A stretch of 55,024 nucleotides of DNA from positions 1-55,024 of the IMG/VR virus record IMGVR_UViG_3300031920_000406; one strand, 5' to 3'. Made by a program: the position numbers and the translations under genes. Positions 7,199 to 13,673 of this stretch are shown here, in pieces; positions within the stretch are counted from its first letter, which is position 1, and every line of letters starts with the position of its first letter. The stretch is from a virus. Below the pieces are notes generated by a model, which was not told where the DNA came from, searched no databases, and saw nothing but the letters and a program-made list of their open reading frames with translations.

Positions 7199-7420
7199 TT
7201 GAGAAATTTAACACCGGTTGACTCTTTTGACATCATACAATGTTGTCGGAGAATATGCAATCCTGAAGTTGCTTATAACGAGAACCAATTGACAATGGCT
7301 CACGAGGCAATGACGGTAATGCAAGATGAAGCCGCAAGCATTCGTCAAATTATAGGCCGCGCCGAACAAGTTATTACCGTCGATGAATTGCAAAATGGAG
7401 CAAAAAAAAATTGTGAATAA
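7199..7420 (+). CDS. Small helical hypothetical protein
   Basis: 73 residues from a TTG start preceded by TTGGAGGG. Mainly helical (QLTMAHEAMTVMQDEAASIRQIIGRAEQVI). The frame crosses a cassette core (ATGTTGTCGG near 7242). Overlaps the next gene by 26 bases. Unknown function. Confidence 0.5.
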   Translation: MRNLTPVDSFDIIQCCRRICNPEVAYNENQLTMAHEAMTVMQDEAASIRQIIGRAEQVITVDELQNGAKKNCE

Positions 7421-7631
7421 CGTCGTACAATCATCGGTACCGTGTCCGTCGTGCGGTTCCTGGTATCGAAGCAGAAACACCTGTAAGTGCGGCACTCAGG
7501 TTGCAGAACCGCAACCAAAAGAGCGCGTGATCAGGCAACCAGGGACTGGCAAATTAGGTAAAATGTGGAATAAAAATCTACACCGATACTTGACAGAAAA
7601 AGAAATCAAGTCAGGTATGAAAGGCGGGTAA
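7395..7631 (+). CDS. Zinc-ribbon protein
   Basis: 78 residues from the ATG inside the preceding gene. CPSCGSWYRSRNTCKCG forms a compact zinc ribbon, followed by a basic Pro/Lys tail. Likely nucleic-acid or protein binding; no specific role. Confidence 0.55.
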   Translation: MEQKKIVNNVVQSSVPCPSCGSWYRSRNTCKCGTQVAEPQPKERVIRQPGTGKLGKMWNKNLHRYLTEKEIKSGMKGG

Positions 7632-7635
7632 AAAT

Positions 7636-7902
7636 ATGGGAATGAAGAAAATTTATAGCTGTAATATCTGCCGGGATGAAATTGAGAATCCAACACTTAT
7701 GTATGGTGTGCACTTTTCTAATTTAACTCAGTTCACTTTAGGCGGTTATGCTTGCACCGAGGGTGTGCATATTTGTTTTAGGTGTGCAATTCAACTTAAA
7801 AAACACCTTAATTGCGAAGCGCTAAGCAAAGAGCTTGCGCAGCAGCAAAATATTGAATCGAGCGAACAGCAGGCAACAAATAAGAGGTTTCCTAATGGCT
7901 GA
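7636..7902 (+). CDS. Small zinc-ribbon protein
   Basis: 88 residues. CNICRDE near residue 9 and CFRC near residue 52 are spaced like a zinc-binding domain. Starts four bases after the previous stop and overlaps the next gene by 8 bases, so all belong to one transcript. Confidence 0.6.
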   Translation: MGMKKIYSCNICRDEIENPTLMYGVHFSNLTQFTLGGYACTEGVHICFRCAIQLKKHLNCEALSKELAQQQNIESSEQQATNKRFPNG

Positions 7903-8101
7903 ATATCATGAGGATGGTTGTGTGATGGACGTTGAAATTTTAGCTGATCATAGCGATAGTGAATACGAACGGTACACCTTGAAGGTTATAAACATTAAAC
8001 AAAAAAGCCTAATTTTCAAGTCGCCTAAGATTGGCACTGCTTTTGATTGCTCTAAAAAAATAGGTGTGAGTTGTTATTGTTTGTGGAGGCTAATAAAATG
8101 A
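7895..8101 (+). CDS. Small hypothetical protein
   Basis: 68 residues from the ATG preceded by AGAGG. Alternating polar and hydrophobic residues suggest a small beta protein (VEILADH, YERYTLKVINI). Ends with an ATGA overlap with the next gene. Confidence 0.5.
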   Translation: MAEYHEDGCVMDVEILADHSDSEYERYTLKVINIKQKSLIFKSPKIGTAFDCSKKIGVSCYCLWRLIK

Positions 8102-8274
8102 GGAATTTATTTACAATCGCAATTATATGTATAGCAATCGTTGTTCCCTTATTATTAGGTTTGATTGTTGCTAGAAGTACAGGTGATAGAGACTTTTTTT
8201 TATTGGGGATTGCGGTCTCGTATGTGTTTACATTTGGGACAATAATATTACTAACCAATTCGACAAAGAAATAA
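8098..8274 (+). CDS. Small membrane protein
   Basis: 58 residues, RBS GGAGG. Two hydrophobic segments (about 4-24 and 33-52) predict a two-helix inner-membrane protein. Could be holin-like or a membrane effector; sequence alone does not decide. Confidence 0.55.
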   Translation: MRNLFTIAIICIAIVVPLLLGLIVARSTGDRDFFLLGIAVSYVFTFGTIILLTNSTKK

Positions 8275-8290
8275 ATTAAGTTGAAAGGAT

Positions 8291-8353
8291 ATGATATTGG
8301 TTGCGATGCGTAGGCGGCATCCGAACGACCAGCAGAAAGGGAAAAAGAAATGA
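8291..8353 (+). CDS. Tiny possible leader ORF
   Basis: 20 codons, Arg/Lys-rich, with an ATGA overlap with the following gene. AAGGAT touches the ATG, so translation is doubtful. It may only serve coupling to the next gene. Confidence 0.25.
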   Translation: MILVAMRRRHPNDQQKGKKK

Positions 8354-8577
8354 AAGAAATGGCAGAAATGGCAGAAATATTATATAAATTAAAATTGGGG
8401 GAGGTCTTTTGCCCTAATAGCAATTCATCATGGCAAAGAGTTCCTGGTGGCTGGACGTATGGAAACCTGCATGGGACATGCTTTGTTCCATTCAACAACG
8501 AATTTCAAAACGCTCCAGAAATCACGGTCAACAAGAAAAGGACTGCCTGCTCTATTTGCAAAAAGGATATGAAATGA
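8350..8577 (+). CDS. Small protein with C-terminal Cys pair
   Basis: 75 residues. The middle part (FCPNSNSSWQRVPGGWTYG) is aromatic; CSICKKD closes the chain and with the earlier Cys could bind zinc. RBS AGAAAGGGA. ATGA overlap with the next gene. Confidence 0.5.
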   Translation: MKEMAEMAEILYKLKLGEVFCPNSNSSWQRVPGGWTYGNLHGTCFVPFNNEFQNAPEITVNKKRTACSICKKDMK

Positions 8578-8897
8578 AAATTTTACATTTACCGATTGAA
8601 AAATGCTGGTTTGATATGATTCTCTTCGGAGAAAAAAAAGAAGACTATCGAAAAATTAAGCCTCATTGGAACAGTAGGTTGCAGAGTGGCACAAAATTCA
8701 AAAAATTCGATATTGTACTTTTTGAAAACGGATATTCTAAAAATGTGCCGTGGATGAAAGTTGATCTCCTGAACATTCGTTGTGGCGTCGGTAGAGTAGA
8801 ATGGGGAGCGCCTGAACATGAAACGGTATACATTTTACGCCTTGGTAACATATTAGAGGTGTCGTATCCAGGAGGTTTTGAATGGGCGAAAAAATAA
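8574..8897 (+). CDS. ASCH-domain-like protein
   Basis: 107 residues. MILFGEKKEDYRKIKPHWNS at the front and the later FDIVLFENGYSKN and GVGRVEWGAPEH match the pattern of phage ASCH-fold proteins, a PUA-related fold that binds RNA or modified bases. A second ASCH protein is at 13641-14216. Linked by ATGA coupling to the previous gene. Confidence 0.65.
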   Translation: MKILHLPIEKCWFDMILFGEKKEDYRKIKPHWNSRLQSGTKFKKFDIVLFENGYSKNVPWMKVDLLNIRCGVGRVEWGAPEHETVYILRLGNILEVSYPGGFEWAKK

Positions 8898-9175
8898 AAC
8901 TATGTAAATGCGGTTGTGGCCGCGAGGTGCCGAGTCACAGACAATATGTTGCTGAATGTCAGACACGGGTAAATCGTGAAAGAATGGTTGTCTACAATAG
9001 GGAGCACCGCAACTGTGCCCTCGACTTACGACATGCGCGCACTGTAAAATTAAGAACAATGAAAAAATGTAACAACATTCTCCACGCGCTTGACGTTACG
9101 GCAGCAGAAATATCCGCGCAGGTGGAAAAAATACGATTAAAACACGGGGTGCCGTATAACTTTATTCAAATTTAA
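8882..9175 (+). CDS. Small Cys-cluster protein
   Basis: 97 residues, RBS CCAGGAGG, overlapping the ASCH gene by 16 bases. LCKCGCGREV at the N-terminus is a short Cys cluster often found at the front of phage HNH or zinc proteins, but no HNH motif follows. The rest is helical and basic. Confidence 0.55.
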   Translation: MGEKIKLCKCGCGREVPSHRQYVAECQTRVNRERMVVYNREHRNCALDLRHARTVKLRTMKKCNNILHALDVTAAEISAQVEKIRLKHGVPYNFIQI

Positions 9176-9195
9176 TAGGGCAAAGAAATGAAAAT

Positions 9196-9504
9196 ATGAA
9201 TGAAAAAAAATTCAAAAAAGGTATAGAGACGGTACTCACCGCTATTGCGGATGGGTTTGATAGAAAATTGTATTCTCAAACAAAAGCACAACTCGAAGAA
9301 CATTGGTTTTTTGAATATGATAGCAATTTATCACCACAGAAAAATATATATCAGTTTTGGGATTTGTTAACATTGTATGAAAACTCTTGCCGGCGATGGG
9401 AGGAACACCACAATGGTACAATTTGTGTTGTAGAAAGAGTTAGAGATAAATATTTAATGCCAAAAATCAATCTTTTTTATGTTGAGCTTTTGAAAAATGA
9501 CTAG
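9196..9504 (+). CDS. Hypothetical protein, 102 residues
   Basis: Helical, charged protein, weak RBS. No family recognised. Its end overlaps the next small gene by 8 bases. Confidence 0.5.
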   Translation: MNEKKFKKGIETVLTAIADGFDRKLYSQTKAQLEEHWFFEYDSNLSPQKNIYQFWDLLTLYENSCRRWEEHHNGTICVVERVRDKYLMPKINLFYVELLKND

Positions 9505-9670
9505 AAAAGAGAAAATGAAATACCAGGTCAGAGACGAACAATGCTATACAAAAAAATGCTTCACACCGTTTTCTGGAAACGGCTGGAAAATATGTCGATT
9601 ATATGAAATGGGGCAATGTCCTGATGCTGTTCCAGATGCCCCGCTTAACAGAACGGAGAAAAAGAAATGA
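9497..9670 (+). CDS. Small Cys-containing protein, 57 residues
   Basis: Fits tightly between neighbours: the ATG lies 8 bases inside the previous gene and the TGA overlaps the lipase start as ATGA. Sequence includes DEQCYTKKCFTPF, WKICRLYEMGQCPDAVPDAP. Four Cys may bind zinc. The tight packing argues that it is real. Confidence 0.55.
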   Translation: MTRKEKMKYQVRDEQCYTKKCFTPFSGNGWKICRLYEMGQCPDAVPDAPLNRTEKKK

Positions 9671-10431
9671 ACTGGTTACCGGAAATGTGGACGTACTCTG
9701 AATACGTTTCGCACAGATTTATGAGTCGCTATCAAAAAGGAAAATATTACGAGCCTTTGATTGATAGAAATGCATTTTTATACGTTCCATTTGTAAACGA
9801 CAAGGATTTTGCGTTTTTGGCAGAAACGTCATACAAAATTATTATTGCATTTTCAGGTCCCAAGAATCTCCCTGCAATGATAAACAATTTTGATGCATAC
9901 CCTCTCGGTGAAGGAATGATACTTGACGGATTCTACCGTTCATGGAAATATTACAAGGATGCCTTTGACCGATTCTTCCGAGACAATTTTGATGGCCATG
10001 GGAAGGATTTTTCCGGTATCAAGAAAGAGTTGCTGATTACCGGCCATAGTCGCGGTGGCGCCCTGGCTAGTTTGTGTGCCAGGCACTTCTCAAAAAACCG
10101 GCAGAAACCGAACACTTGTTACACGTTTGGTGCACCGCCTCAGGGAACTCAAGAATATGTTGATCAATATAACAAACTTACCGTCCTTAATATTCGAGGT
10201 GTCAACGGCTCTGACATTGTGCCAACAATGTTGTTGCCGCGGAGCCTAGGGTTTCTTCATCAAAATCATTTGCACCATTTTCCACAGCCGCGTTGGCACC
10301 GGTGGTTTCATAAAATCCGTGACCACTATTATTCAAATTACACAAAAGCGATACTAAAATATTGCCGTAAGGTAGGAGACCGTGACGGCGTTGCACAAAT
10401 GAAGCGTGTTCTGAAAAGAGCACGACCGTAA
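9667..10431 (+). CDS. Lipase class 3-like alpha/beta hydrolase
   Basis: 254 residues. The nucleophile elbow GHSRGG puts the catalytic Ser at residue 128; GSDIVPTM supplies an Asp near 183 and a His follows (RDHYYSNY near 219 is the best candidate). The family hydrolyses ester bonds of lipids. No signal peptide is visible, so it should act inside the cell or need another route out. It is far larger than its neighbours in an operon of tiny proteins. Membrane attack, lysis aid or an effector role are all inference. Confidence 0.8.
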   Translation: MNWLPEMWTYSEYVSHRFMSRYQKGKYYEPLIDRNAFLYVPFVNDKDFAFLAETSYKIIIAFSGPKNLPAMINNFDAYPLGEGMILDGFYRSWKYYKDAFDRFFRDNFDGHGKDFSGIKKELLITGHSRGGALASLCARHFSKNRQKPNTCYTFGAPPQGTQEYVDQYNKLTVLNIRGVNGSDIVPTMLLPRSLGFLHQNHLHHFPQPRWHRWFHKIRDHYYSNYTKAILKYCRKVGDRDGVAQMKRVLKRARP

Positions 10432-10450
10432 TCAATAAAGGAGGAGCAAG

Positions 10451-10675
10451 ATGAAAGAGGGAGATTTGATAGTAGTTTGGCGGGACAACGGAGAAGCGTT
10501 GCTGACAAAAGCTCGTTCAGATCAATTTTTAGATGTAAACAAAAACGATGTGATTTTTGCGATAGGTGTGAGAGGCTGTTATCATTGCACTCATGTTAGA
10601 CCGGTTACCATCCATAAGTGCGTTTTCTCAGAAGATCTTAAGGGTGAAATTTCGTTGTCAAAACGAATATTATAG
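10451..10675 (+). CDS. Small hypothetical protein
   Basis: 74 residues, RBS AAAGGAGG. Opens with MKEGDLIVVWRDNGEALLTKARSD, a small beta-barrel pattern; GCYHCTHV carries a Cys/His pair. Unknown function. Confidence 0.55.
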   Translation: MKEGDLIVVWRDNGEALLTKARSDQFLDVNKNDVIFAIGVRGCYHCTHVRPVTIHKCVFSEDLKGEISLSKRIL

Positions 10676-10678
10676 GGA

Positions 10679-11065
10679 ATGCAAATGAGTTGTAAATGTC
10701 AAAGTTGCGGTGATCTTTATAAGGTCGATTTAATAATTCCTGATAAGTTATGGGAAATTATTAAACCAAAGGGTAAAGTTAAAGGAGCGGGGTTGCTTTG
10801 CGGTAAATGTATTATTAAATTTCTTGAATTAATCAATGAATACCGGGCACTCCATTTAGTGGGAGCTGACAACTCCCCATCTCCCAACAAGTCAAGTTTG
10901 AGATTGCCGGACGTCAAGCAATGTATTGAACATGCCATGTCTAAATTAGGCGATGATTATTTCAACGTAACGCCGTCAATGTTAATCGGGTGTGTACGTA
11001 GATTTATAGCAAGTGAACTGGAGGGGAAAAATGGGATACAGAAACATAAAACCGGTATTAACTAA
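10679..11065 (+). CDS. Zinc-ribbon protein with helical tail
   Basis: 128 residues. CKCQSCG near the start and CGKC near residue 40 form a zinc ribbon. VGADNSPSPN follows, encoded by GCTGACAAC as at 3711, then a separate helical C-terminal part. The SDN/ADN joint again separates two modules. Confidence 0.55.
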   Translation: MQMSCKCQSCGDLYKVDLIIPDKLWEIIKPKGKVKGAGLLCGKCIIKFLELINEYRALHLVGADNSPSPNKSSLRLPDVKQCIEHAMSKLGDDYFNVTPSMLIGCVRRFIASELEGKNGIQKHKTGIN

Positions 11066-11321
11066 TATTTGGGAATTATCTGGTTGCTGTGGCCTGTTCA
11101 CCGGTGACACGTCCCTTAACAATGGGTACGGGTGTAAATCACGCTCAAAAGAAAAAGACGAGGTCGGATGCTGTTATATGTGGGACTGTCCGCTCGCTTA
11201 CTCTGCTAGCCTGGAGGACTTGAAAAAACACGACACTTATCTATACAAAGAATATCTGGATAGTGGAGACGATCCAGAACAGAGTGATTGGATGATACAA
11301 TATAGAGAGGTACAGAAATGA
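11031..11321 (+). CDS. Cys-rich hypothetical protein
   Basis: 96 residues from the ATG after CTGGAGGGG, overlapping the previous gene by 35 bases. Cys at the front (GCCGLF) and middle (GCCYMWDCP) may hold a metal. Acidic C-terminus. Unknown function. Confidence 0.55.
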   Translation: MGYRNIKPVLTNIWELSGCCGLFTGDTSLNNGYGCKSRSKEKDEVGCCYMWDCPLAYSASLEDLKKHDTYLYKEYLDSGDDPEQSDWMIQYREVQK

Positions 11322-11602
11322 TAGAACCTATTCCTGTTCAAATGACTGCAACACCGACCGACTCTGTCTTGATCAACAAACTTAACCAGGTTATTTCTGA
11401 CGTTAACAGATTTTTACCCATTCACAGGAGAAAGGAAAAAATGTCAACAGAAGTCAAAATTCAACGAAAAAAAACCTGGATAGTAAATCATCGGGATAAC
11501 AACCACACTCGTTATGTGTGTTTCGATTGTTGTATTAATTATGTTTCAAAAAATATGACGGTGTGCGTTAAATGTGGGAAGGAAACCACAAAAATTTACT
11601 AG
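11318..11602 (+). CDS. Small protein with C-terminal zinc ribbon
   Basis: 94 residues, ATGA overlap with the previous gene. CFDCC and CVKCGK near residues 68-90 form a zinc ribbon. An internal in-frame ATG (11441) with AGGAGAAAGG upstream could start a 53-residue version. Confidence 0.55.
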   Translation: MIEPIPVQMTATPTDSVLINKLNQVISDVNRFLPIHRRKEKMSTEVKIQRKKTWIVNHRDNNHTRYVCFDCCINYVSKNMTVCVKCGKETTKIY

Positions 11603-11627
11603 ACCGAGTTTAGGCCGGGGTTTAAAA

Positions 11628-11795
11628 ATGTATAAAATGATCAATCCAGTTCTATATTTCTTAATGTTCGCGGCGGTCGGTTGCCTGTTCTGGCTGCTCG
11701 TTCACACATTTTCGTTAGAATATAACCAGGAGGTGCCATATGGATGCATCAGATGCATCAACAATGTTGGAACGTACGAAAGCGCGGTTGATTGA
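11628..11795 (+). CDS. Small single-span membrane protein
   Basis: 55 residues. One hydrophobic segment near residues 4-27. Overlaps the next gene by 56 bases in another frame, so the C-terminal part is less certain. Confidence 0.4.
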   Translation: MYKMINPVLYFLMFAAVGCLFWLLVHTFSLEYNQEVPYGCIRCINNVGTYESAVD

Positions 11796-11952
11796 GGCCG
11801 CGGAAAAAGAGTATGGGAAAATTGAACCGTGCAATATAGACCCGTTTACAATTTTCGATGGTGTTCTCTATTTTTGGTTTAATTTGCCAGACAATTCAAC
11901 ACATTTCACACACACCCATCTAATTCACGAGAATACAGAATCGGAAAAATAG
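11740..11952 (+). CDS. Hypothetical protein, paralogue of 19376-19576
   Basis: 70 residues, RBS AGGAGG. Shares with the minus-strand gene at 19376 the pattern [KR]LIE-A--KYGKI-P near residues 16-30, then C, a V-[FY]-WFN block and ST-HxxL. This internal homology supports both genes. Function unknown. Confidence 0.65.
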   Translation: MDASDASTMLERTKARLIEAAEKEYGKIEPCNIDPFTIFDGVLYFWFNLPDNSTHFTHTHLIHENTESEK

Positions 11953-12009
11953 TTCACCATATGTCTAGTTGGTGGAAAAATTAATTATTCATAACAGGAG
12001 CGCAAAAAA

Positions 12010-12330
12010 ATGAAAGCAGTGATCGAATTGATTAATGGTGTAGAGGGGGGGTGCATTTGTATCTGTGCAAGTGGTGATGATGGCGGAAGGCGTGTTGCAG
12101 GCCCAAAGCCGTGGGGTGGAGGGGTTGTTGTTAAAAAGTGGATTACAACAGTTGAAGACATTGAAGATGCGCTCCAAAGCATTCGGAACATTAATTCATC
12201 CACCAACAACGAAAGGACTTCAATTTGTCCTGAATGCCATTCGGATGATTCAGATGTTGAATGTGGACTTTCCTTTTGCAATGCTTGTGGTAATAGTTGG
12301 AGGCACGGACAAACTAAATCCGTTTCGTGA
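12010..12330 (+). CDS. Protein with C-terminal zinc ribbon coded by the spacer
   Basis: 106 residues, RBS AGGAG. The Gly-rich first 60 residues (GGCICICASGDDGGRR) are joined by SSTNNERTS to a zinc ribbon (CPECH...CNACG). The joint is encoded by CATCCACCAACAACGAAAGG (12196-12215), a right-arm-like sequence, so the ribbon lies in the inter-cassette spacer ending at GTTG 12333. Confidence 0.6.
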   Translation: MKAVIELINGVEGGCICICASGDDGGRRVAGPKPWGGGVVVKKWITTVEDIEDALQSIRNINSSTNNERTSICPECHSDDSDVECGLSFCNACGNSWRHGQTKSVS

Positions 12331-12332
12331 AC

Positions 12333-12612
12333 GTTGTAAGAAATAAATCAAATTTTTATTATTATAGTTTGCTCATTAACAGAAAGGGAAATGAAATGAA
12401 AAATGTGCCAAAGTATATGATTTATGATGGTAGGTATCGGTTTGACGAAGATCGAGCGATTGTAATGGATATGGCCGATACTCTTTCAGAAGCAAACGCG
12501 GCCGCCAAAGATCAAGGGGATGCCGTAGTAGTTGATTCTAAAACAGGTGCAATTGTATACGGGTAGCCCATTCGCAAAAGAACTGGTTGTAATTTGATTT
12601 ACATCTTACAAC
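12333..12612 (+). repeat. Cassette unit J, 22-bp inverted-repeat arms
   Basis: Arms 12333-12354 and 12591-12612 pair at 20 of 22 positions; the only mismatches are the conserved AA/CA pair. Specific part TAAATCAAATT / AATTTGATTTA. Confidence 0.9.
12396..12566 (+). CDS. Small hypothetical protein of cassette J
   Basis: 56 residues, start at the second ATG after AAAGGGAA. MIYDGRYRFDEDRAIVMDMADTLSEANAAAKDQGDAVVVDSKTGAIVYG looks like a small alpha/beta fold seen in phage early genes. No function known. Confidence 0.6.
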   Translation: MKNVPKYMIYDGRYRFDEDRAIVMDMADTLSEANAAAKDQGDAVVVDSKTGAIVYG

Positions 12613-12658
12613 ACGCAAAGGTAAAAATTGATGGAGCCAACTTCTACCATTTGCCAAC
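12613..12658 (+). repeat. attC-like inter-cassette hairpin, copy 2
   Basis: Nearly identical to 4754-4800, 8 kb away. GCAAAGGT pairs with ACCATTTGC: relative to copy 1 one C-G pair has become T-A on both sides, a compensatory change. The right end reads CCAAC instead of CGGAAC. Confidence 0.75.
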
Positions 12659-12818
12659 GTTGTGACAAAATAATTTTTTCTTTGGAGTTATAATGTTTTC
12701 TAAATTTGAATTAGCAGTAATCGAAGTTGATGTTTCTCATGTTTTAAAGTTGGTTTCTCTTGATGACCAGCAAAGGAAAACACGGGAGAATATTGTAAAA
12801 AAAATTACTTCGCACAAC
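12659..12818 (+). repeat. Cassette unit K, inverted-repeat arms
   Basis: Left arm starts GTTGTGACAAAATAATTTTT at 12659; the right arm ending in CGCACAAC at 12818 pairs with it apart from a one-base offset (TAATTTTTT / AAAAAATTA). The right arm is inside the coding sequence. Confidence 0.65.
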
Positions 12819-12938
12819 AAACAAAGTGGAGAAATAGAATGTACTAACTGTGGAATTCTTTTGCCACCAATGGAGCCAGGAGAAGGTGACCCGTCTAAAA
12901 GTGGCTATTTGTGCCGCACGTGTTTTGGTTTGGATTAA
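12693..12938 (+). CDS. Protein with spacer-coded zinc ribbon
   Basis: 81 residues, RBS TTGGAG. A helical half (to about 40) ends in TSHNKQS, encoded by the right cassette arm; then CTNCG and CRTCF form a zinc ribbon in the spacer. Same architecture as 12010-12330. Confidence 0.6.
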   Translation: MFSKFELAVIEVDVSHVLKLVSLDDQQRKTRENIVKKITSHNKQSGEIECTNCGILLPPMEPGEGDPSKSGYLCRTCFGLD

Positions 12939-13014
12939 TAGACATTTTACTTCTCACGTTTATCAACTGTTGTACGAAATACAGGCTTACTATAAGAGCC
13001 GTTTTAAAAGCAGA

Positions 13015-13113
13015 ATGAAATGGAAAAAAATTAACAAAACACTGGCTGAAATAGCAAAAAAATACTGCTCATTGGTATACGAAATGGCAAAATCGCACAA
13101 TGTGGAAATCTGA
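13015..13113 (+). CDS. Short basic peptide
   Basis: 32 codons, helical and Lys-rich. Starts 47 bases after the core GTTGTACGAAATA at 12968. RBS weak. Uncertain. Confidence 0.3.
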   Translation: MKWKKINKTLAEIAKKYCSLVYEMAKSHNVEI

Positions 13114-13130
13114 ACCCTGGAAGGGATGTT

Positions 13131-13427
13131 ATGAGTTTACGAAAAAAACAATCCAAATTTGCACAGATGTTGATATTATTGTTTGCCTATATTGTTCAGG
13201 GCGGCTATGAGATCACACTTGGAGACGCTGCAAGAATTGATAGGCGAGGACACTCGAAAAACAGTAAACACTATGTGAGGCTGGCAATTGACCTCAATCT
13301 GTTTAAAGACGGAAAATATCTACGAGATACGGCAGATCACGAAAAAATAGGGATCTTCTGGGAAGCTATCGGGGGAACATGGGGCGGTCGATTTACAAAT
13401 CCTGACGGCAACCATTATCAATTGTAA
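13131..13427 (+). CDS. M15-type L-Ala-D-Glu/D-Ala-D-Ala peptidase (endolysin-like)
   Basis: 98 residues. LGDAARIDRRGHSKNSKHYVRLAIDLNLF and WGGRF...DGNHYQL match the zinc peptidases of phage lysis modules; His47, Asp54 and His95 are the metal ligands expected for the family. It is shorter than usual because the segment between the front helix and SKNSKH is reduced. Cuts peptide bridges of the cell wall. No signal peptide, so export would need a holin. RBS GGAAGGG. Confidence 0.8.
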   Translation: MSLRKKQSKFAQMLILLFAYIVQGGYEITLGDAARIDRRGHSKNSKHYVRLAIDLNLFKDGKYLRDTADHEKIGIFWEAIGGTWGGRFTNPDGNHYQL

Positions 13428-13589
13428 GTTGGTTTTATTTTTTCCAATAAATGTGTTGAGCCTGGCAATCTAGGTGATTTTATCTGTGATGGCGAATATG
13501 ATGATTTCGAGTGTAGGCATTTTTATATAGCTTTGGAATCAAAATTACATTCACACAACCCACAACAAACCTCGGGCGGGTGCGTAAAA

Positions 13590-13673
13590 ATGAATCTAAC
13601 CAATTACATAGTTTGGATTCTCCGAATCATCACCCTTGTTTTAATTCTTAATATAATTTTTTTCTTTTTGTAG
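13590..13673 (+). CDS. Short transmembrane peptide behind the lysin
   Basis: 27 codons, almost entirely hydrophobic (YIVWILRIITLVLILNIIFFF). The same frame is open from the stop of the lysin (13425-13427) onward, 81 codons in all with no stop. It could be a small holin or the remnant of a longer gene. Overlaps the end of the convergent ASCH gene. Confidence 0.35.
   Translation: MNLTNYIVWILRIITLVLILNIIFFFL

Noticed and set aside
2705-13427. Classic mobile integron
   Set aside because: No integron integrase or attI is found and the core is GTTGTNG rather than GTTRRRY, so I report it as integron-like instead of naming it an integron.
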